Positions 59,001-64,000 of a DNA stretch of 64,000 nt are shown piece after piece; the first letter of the stretch is position 1, and the number at the start of each line of letters is the position of its first letter. Origin of the DNA: Phoronis australis. Its lineage: Eukaryota; Phoronida; Phoronidae. Below the pieces are notes generated by a model. That model saw only the letters and a program-made list of their open reading frames with translations, was not told the origin of the DNA and searched no databases. Both the position numbers and the translations under genes were made by a program. The stretch spans positions 77,587-141,586 of the forward strand of contig NMRA01000533.1 of the NCBI GenBank assembly GCA_002633005.1, read 5' to 3'.

Positions 59001-61453
59001 GTAAAAATAAAAATAATATGCCTGTACTGGCTGACATTTGCAAAGATAAATTGAGGTTCAAAGCAAGTTTCACTAGGGAAAGGGAACATGCCCTCTTGAC
59101 AAGCGGAGGTCATTCCAGTCAGTCCATATTCAACTTAACGCACACCTAGGTCAAGTTGCAGCCAGATTAGCTATAACTTTCGTCACAACACTGTAGCATT
59201 TGGTTTTAATAAAACCAGTCGAACTTTTGTTGAAGCTGAAATTTCCAAGTCTGAATATTGCTAACTTTTGCGCCATTCTAGTATTCCACAGCCCGGTAAA
59301 AGTTCGAAGTCATGTACTCAAGCACCGCAATCAGATCAGACAGATTTTCCTAATTTGCGCTGAATAGTTCAATTCAATTAGATCGGAGTTATGCAACGTT
59401 TTACTGTGCGTAACAATAGTTAACCTGTTGACTTGTGAGAGTTAACTTGACATTTGTGACATATTTCGGGGGTATTCCATTTACTAGGAGCGGGATGTCC
59501 TTTCGTATTCAACAATTTAGATTCTCCTTACAAACTTGAGCAATTGGTCAAAATAGGCAGCCAAAACCAAATGACAAAAATTATCCAGATCAAATCAATA
59601 GTTACATTGCCATATTGGTGATTCCTAATTTTGAGAACCAGCAAGTGAAACTTGCAAATTGTTGACAGCGATTTCGAAATCAGGACCTACTTTGATTTAC
59701 TATGAACACATACATAAAAAGACCCCAAAATTGGCTACTATATTGAAGATACTGCGTGACATATAAGTGAAACTCTGAGGAAAAACAGTAATAGTCTTCG
59801 TTGGAAAAAACACGAGAGCGCGTGTTTTCGCAGACAAATATCGTCCTCGAAACGCTTGATATCTCGTGAACATGATTTCGTCTTGTGTTATGGTGGACAT
59901 GTGTCGTTTTAGAGACAAAAAACTATTTCAAACAGGTGGAATTATGCAATAAGATAACTAAGATCACTGGTAGGCTAAAGTATGCGAACAGAAACACGTT
60001 CTGCGTCGAACTAACGTCAGTCTAGGTTAATCGTTAGTTATCAATCCAGCCGAGAGGTGTCGCAATTTTAAAAATGGCTGCCTCACTAAATCCGCGATGC
60101 AAATGAACGCCTTGGAAAAACTCAGAAATTTGAATAAGAAGCGACCAATCAGTACAAGTAATACATTGTTGGAATCACCGTGACTAGAGGATTCTGAAAA
60201 TGGTTGTCTCAAGTATTTACGTTTATAGAGTCGGATTGTAAACAATAACCGAGATGGTTTTCAAAATTAGGAGCTACCTAGAATTACTACGGACATAGTC
60301 AAAAGCACACACAACCAATGGCAATATTCCCAACTTGCGAAATGATTACACGTTGCTTTGGTAGTCTCCCCTCTTCCATTGATGGTTATTTACACAACCT
60401 CAGAAGACAAAAATATGACATAGTAACAGCCTTAGTGAACTTTATGACTTCCTCATGAACCTCCAGCAGTGTATTAAGCGTTAGAATAACATTACATAAT
60501 TCACACACAGATTACGGTCCATGTCGGTACGTGACAGCACAACTGAACTTACAGTGAATAACAGTAACACGTTCGTTGGATATCAATCACAGCACCGCTT
60601 GTGGCCAATCATTTTCAAAACGCTCTCTGTCACTAACCTAACTTCCGAAACTTCTGAACTGGCTTCTTGCAAGCTCTGCACGTACTTATATAAACTTCAC
60701 TGTCGATGTCTGGCCGACACGTCCTATTCTTCGAAGCTGTCCGTTATAAAATAGAAACAGTTGACTTCCTGTGGAAACTGTCCTACGGATAGCCTACAAC
60801 TCAACATAAAGGAAACTTGCACAGTAACTGCGTTTTTCAACTAAGAATTGCATAAGTTCTGTTGGATACATTGTACTGATCAGGTAAGTGTCTCACGGTA
60901 TGAACATTGCAGTGCACTCATACTGCTGTTGGTCACCGGATGCTCGCCTACATTAAAATTCACAAAGACCTGTGATAAAGATTACTTATTTGCACTAATT
61001 CTCTTCCGACCAGGTTAAACGGTCGTTGTTTTATCGTTTGTATTTACCTAAATGTTAAAGAAACATTCGACAACATTTTTATACGATGATGGGTTTTGCA
61101 TGAACGGAAATTTTTTGTTGGAAAATAATGGGAAAATTTCGAACAAAAAATCAATTATCTCACAATATTCAGATTTCAAAAATTTGAAAAAGTAAATTTT
61201 CATCACAAAGACATCTTAGAGTGTTTAGAAAAGTTAAGTTTTCAACACATGAAAAACTCCGGTTTTCTGAAAAACAAAAGAAGTCATGAAAACTTAAGTT
61301 TCTGTTACTGCGAAAACTTAAATTTTGTGATCAACTTAAGTTATCAGAAAAACTTAAGTTTTGTTAGCACAAAAAACTTAAGTTTTCATGAAAACTTAAG
61401 TATTTTCGCTAAAAACTTAAGTTTTCAGCGAAAAACTTAAGTTCATTTTTGTA
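56033..61453. mobile_element. Large element 2 with AACTTAAGTT arrays at both ends
   Basis: Left end 56033-56290 has eight CTTAAG sites; right end about 61240-61453 has seven. The outer parts are inverted repeats of each other: AAAAATGAACTTAAGTTTT at the left, and AAAACTTAAG..AACTTAAGTTCATTTTT at the right. Length is about 5.4 kb. The interior is homologous to element 1 for the first 3.6 kb, carries a SINE insertion at about 56.9-57.15 kb, and then diverges. No transposase was recognised and no target-site duplication is certain. A non-autonomous or decayed DNA transposon is likely. Confidence 0.65.
56899..57150 (-). mobile_element. SINE-like insertion with tRNA-Val-like head
   Basis: Present in element 2 and absent from the matching place in element 1 (about 53090). 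On the minus strand the head has CTAGCATAATGATTA (A-box-like), an anticodon arm ATGCG-TTCACCA-AGCAT with anticodon CAC (Val), and GGGCTCGAATTCCCG (B-box-like). A T-rich run at about 57020-57040 on + would be the A-rich tail. The part beyond it (56899-57018) may be a second inserted piece. Confidence 0.5.
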
Positions 61454-61542
61454 ACTGTCATGATATTGAAGAAAGGCGTAGGACATTCGTATGTGTAATT
61501 GCAACGTTTACCGTTGTTTATTGTATAGCTGTTTATACAGCA

Positions 61543-61936
61543 ATGGAGTTCTTTTCAAGTGCTCAAGATGCACTGCAGAACCTGAAGTTGGCTATGGACC
61601 TAATTCACGACTACAGGAGGCGCGTTCCAAAACGTGGCTCGCTACGATAGTTCTGTAGACTTATGACACAACTGGTTGTATTCCGCGTTGCTCGAACGGC
61701 TAGAAAAATACGGAGATTTAACTTTCTATTTTACAATTTCTAAGGACGTTGAGATTCGGAAGCGTTGGGTCGTTGCCATGCGCCACGACGAAGAAAAATA
61801 TGTCCGTGTAAAATTTATAATTGATTTCGAAAACTTATATCATATTTCGGTTGTCGCATGTCGGTTGCCGCCAGGGCATATCATACGAAAGACCGGAGAA
61901 CGACCACCCAGGCCGGTTTTCACGACTACCGGTTGA
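61543..61936 (+). pseudogene. Broken THAP-type zinc finger domain
   Basis: An ATG at 61543 opens 35 codons (stop 61648-61650) of plausible coding character. Then 61678-61698 reads CIPRCSN, the usual start of a THAP finger (C-x3/4-C-x-N). A stop and a frame change follow, and from about 61712 another frame reads GDLTFYFTISKDVEIRKRWV, which fits the THAP core (sFyrFPkD.e.RkrWv.aiRr), continuing VAMRHDEEKY. The C2CH end (C-x2-H-F) is only weakly present as ACRLPPGHI. The domain is frameshifted and dead. THAP domains occur in host factors and in P-element-like transposases; the position next to element 2's right end is suggestive but not proof of origin. Confidence 0.45.
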
Positions 61937-62130
61937 AAATTAATGCACTTTTCTTTCCAAAATGGACAGGGCCCTCAATCCCTGGATTTTGGGGCCGATT
62001 ATCGTCCCTATTCCCCGGTCAAAAACATTGAAAAATCACGCGAAATTCGTCCCCCCACGTGTCCTAGTAATTGCCCAAGTGAGTAAAAACTTCTCTCCCG
62101 CGAAGTTCAATCACCTGTAATCTGTTTCTG
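61937..62130. other. Unassigned
   Basis: Short C-rich stretch (GTCCCCCCACG near 62050) between two gene remnants; nothing supported. Confidence 0.4.
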
Positions 62131-62138
62131 TGGTGACG

Positions 62139-62705
62139 TCAGAGGGTAGACACCGGAATAGTCTCTGGCACTCCTCCTTCCAGTATCACACGCAATGAAA
62201 ATTTGGAGATGCAACCAAATTCGTGCTGGTTACACATTCTTCGATCTTTTTCCCTGATACGAGTTTTTGCTGCATCTCTGTACCGCAAACCTCGCTCTAT
62301 GAGGCGCTTTGTTGCCCATCTCTCCCGCTGTTGTACAATCTTGGCATCTTTAAACGATTCACGCACTCTGGAGATTACATCTGCTGGTGTGAGGAGCAGG
62401 TCGGCAATCGATTCTGCGATGCCTGCAAGCTCATCCGCCTTTACGTTGAAAGAGATGACACAGTGTCCTGGTATACAAACACTGTTGAAGAGACCATTAA
62501 TAGAGCTGAGCAGAGGGATCCAGGATTCTTTAACATTGCTAGTTTTTGGCCTGCTAATGAGGCTGAGGGAGTCTGTAAGTAGAATAATCTGTCTGCAGGA
62601 GTTGTGTCCTGTGAGAGCCAGACTAGGGCGTCTTCATATGCTTCACATTCAGCTCGGTAATCACACTGGTGACAAGTTGAAAGCAACTCAAGACAGAGCA
62701 TATGA
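62139..62705 (-). pseudogene. Non-LTR retrotransposon RNase H fragment, frameshifted
   Basis: On the minus strand 62701-62441 reads CDYRAECEAYEDALVWL with the catalytic Glu region, then a segment ending VFVYQDTV. The next motif appears in the +1 frame from about 62476: PGHCVISFNVKADELAG, the classic W-x-P-G-H..N..ADELA end of RNase H with the last catalytic Asp. That frame continues through RESFKDAKIVQQRERWATKR to 62139. The two frames overlap at the QDTV/PGHC junction, so one indel explains the break. This is a different element from those at 37 and 46 kb. Confidence 0.7.
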
Positions 62706-64000
62706 GAAATTTTAACCGATAGGGGGGGGGCTAGTGGTGATCGGGAGGTAGATTTTTCCCCTCACGGCGCGAAAAAATTCTCTCAGAAGATACAGGCACC
62801 TTTCCTCCGGCTCCTTCCAGATGAACTAGGCTCCTAAGGAAACATGATAACTATGCTTGCTCCGCCCAATCACTGAGATTGAGCTCTAAAAACTAGGTTA
62901 TGCTTTGGATGAACAAATTATGTGTTTTAATTTTAAAATCCAACTTGATCCAGATTGATATTTGAAACCTAAACACCTGAATTAGACTAGGGGGAGACGT
63001 TAGATTTATCAAAATCAAGACAGCAGAACTGAGGGTCAAATAACGAGCCTTGTTTTTTTTTATTTTAATAAAAATATATTTAATAACATCAAAGTTATTT
63101 TTTCAGATCAATGACAAATCCAAACTGTTAGTCCTGGTATTCCCTACCCCACCAGGACCTAGCTAGGCCTTGCTTCATGTTAATATTCTTGATCAAACCA
63201 ATAACCAGTGGGGGATCTAGCATAACATAATGTTGCCTCAGGGAATTGGGCAAAGCACGATTTTACGCACGGGCGGCCCGAAAATTGCGGGACCTAGGAC
63301 GTGCACTTCCCGTCCTCAAAATGTACTCGGGGGACTAAAAAAAGAACGGGATCACGATTCCTTGCGATCTGACGACTGAGACCCCCCCCCCCATCCGCTG
63401 CTGCTCCTAATTCGAACTTTCTGATCTTAATATTTCCTCAAACTTCGCATTGTTGTTGCTCTTTCATTTTCCTTGCGGCAGCCAAGGAGGGGCCCTGCCC
63501 CCCCAAATCCGCCTATGGTGACTAATTGCACATGGCAGCAAGATGCGATGAGCCACCACTGTCGAATATATCTTTAACTAGTCAACAATACGAGCAGATG
63601 ACCTGGTTCGTGCAGAAAGCGTTATCAACAATTTACAAGAAGAAATTTCACCCAGCATTCACCATAATACCTAATCAGTAACACTACGAACGCAGCAATT
63701 TGGTCGTATTTGCCTGATATATTTCGAAACTGGCTTTCCGAAAAATGTATTTCCTTTCGTCAGACAACTCTTTGGTGCATTGACTACGTCTCTGTGGTTA
63801 ATTGTCGACACATTTTTAAGATTTAATATCCAGGTTGGACTCGAAAGACCAGACATTTAACTTACGCAATGTCAACTTCCGCTTTGTTTATCGCAGTGAG
63901 CCTCGCCTAGGATTTTAATGTCCACCGCGTGAATTAGGTCTATACAGGTAGGTAGCGCAACTGTAAAAAATAGAGTATATGTTTGTACGTCTGTTGCTCG
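62706..64000. other. Unassigned end of window with G-rich and C-rich dispersed repeats
   Basis: No exon supported. G run at 62721-62732, C run at 63380-63392, and a GCGGCAGCCAAGGAGGGGCC..AAATCCGCC element near 63474-63515, the reverse-oriented relative of the GGCGGATCC family seen elsewhere. Confidence 0.5.

Overview
The window is animal nuclear DNA and not prokaryotic. It is AT-rich, has no long uninterrupted reading frames, and is crowded with transposon remnants. Its only convincing coding parts are short exons with AG acceptors and GT donors. Frequent ACATGTA motifs, GGCGGATCCAGG-type dispersed repeats, tRNA-derived SINE-like units and non-LTR RNase H fragments suggest a marine invertebrate. 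I cannot resolve the phylum from sequence alone.

Main content: on the + strand lies part of what looks like one gene, or a cluster of related genes, encoding a secreted or membrane protein built of sushi (CCP/SCR) modules followed by a CUB module. Each sushi module is one symmetric phase 1-1 exon of 174-177 nt, so any exon can be gained, lost or skipped without breaking the frame. A first divergent exon is at 6074-6250. Seven nearly identical full-length exons (B-H), one internally deleted copy (A) and one dead copy (I) lie in a tandem array with its introns (about 10.1-32.1 kb). Two further exons (J, K) sit in a 7.1 kb segmental duplication (33.3-40.5 and 41.7-48.8 kb). The first half of a CUB domain follows at 51954-52134. 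No first exon, signal peptide, last exon or polyadenylation region was found, so the gene is open at both ends.

The array is the most unusual part. The units fall into structural types, with block A-B closely matching D-E. Four single-N joins (19333, 23265, 24416, 25752) have repeated sequence on both sides, and one 548-N gap appears smaller than its paralogous segment. Exon number is therefore probably wrong in this assembly. Among copies the residues between the first and second cysteine vary while the rest is almost fixed.

Region by region: 1-6073 holds three sets of local tandem duplications and no recognised gene. 6.4-7.1 kb has three tRNA-like SINE units. 7.1-10.1 kb is unassigned. 10.1-32.1 kb is the sushi array. 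32.1-33.3 kb has a G-rich inverted pair. 33.3-48.8 kb is the segmental duplication, each copy with a decayed non-LTR RNase H fragment on the minus strand. 49.7-50.0 kb is a cluster of short hairpins with compensatory arm changes. 50.6 kb has a TE-like coding fragment. 52.2-61.5 kb is occupied by two related large elements whose ends are arrays of the palindrome AACTTAAGTT, with a well-spliced minus-strand exon inside one. 61.5-62.7 kb has a broken THAP-like domain and a frameshifted RNase H remnant. The last 1.3 kb is unassigned repeats.
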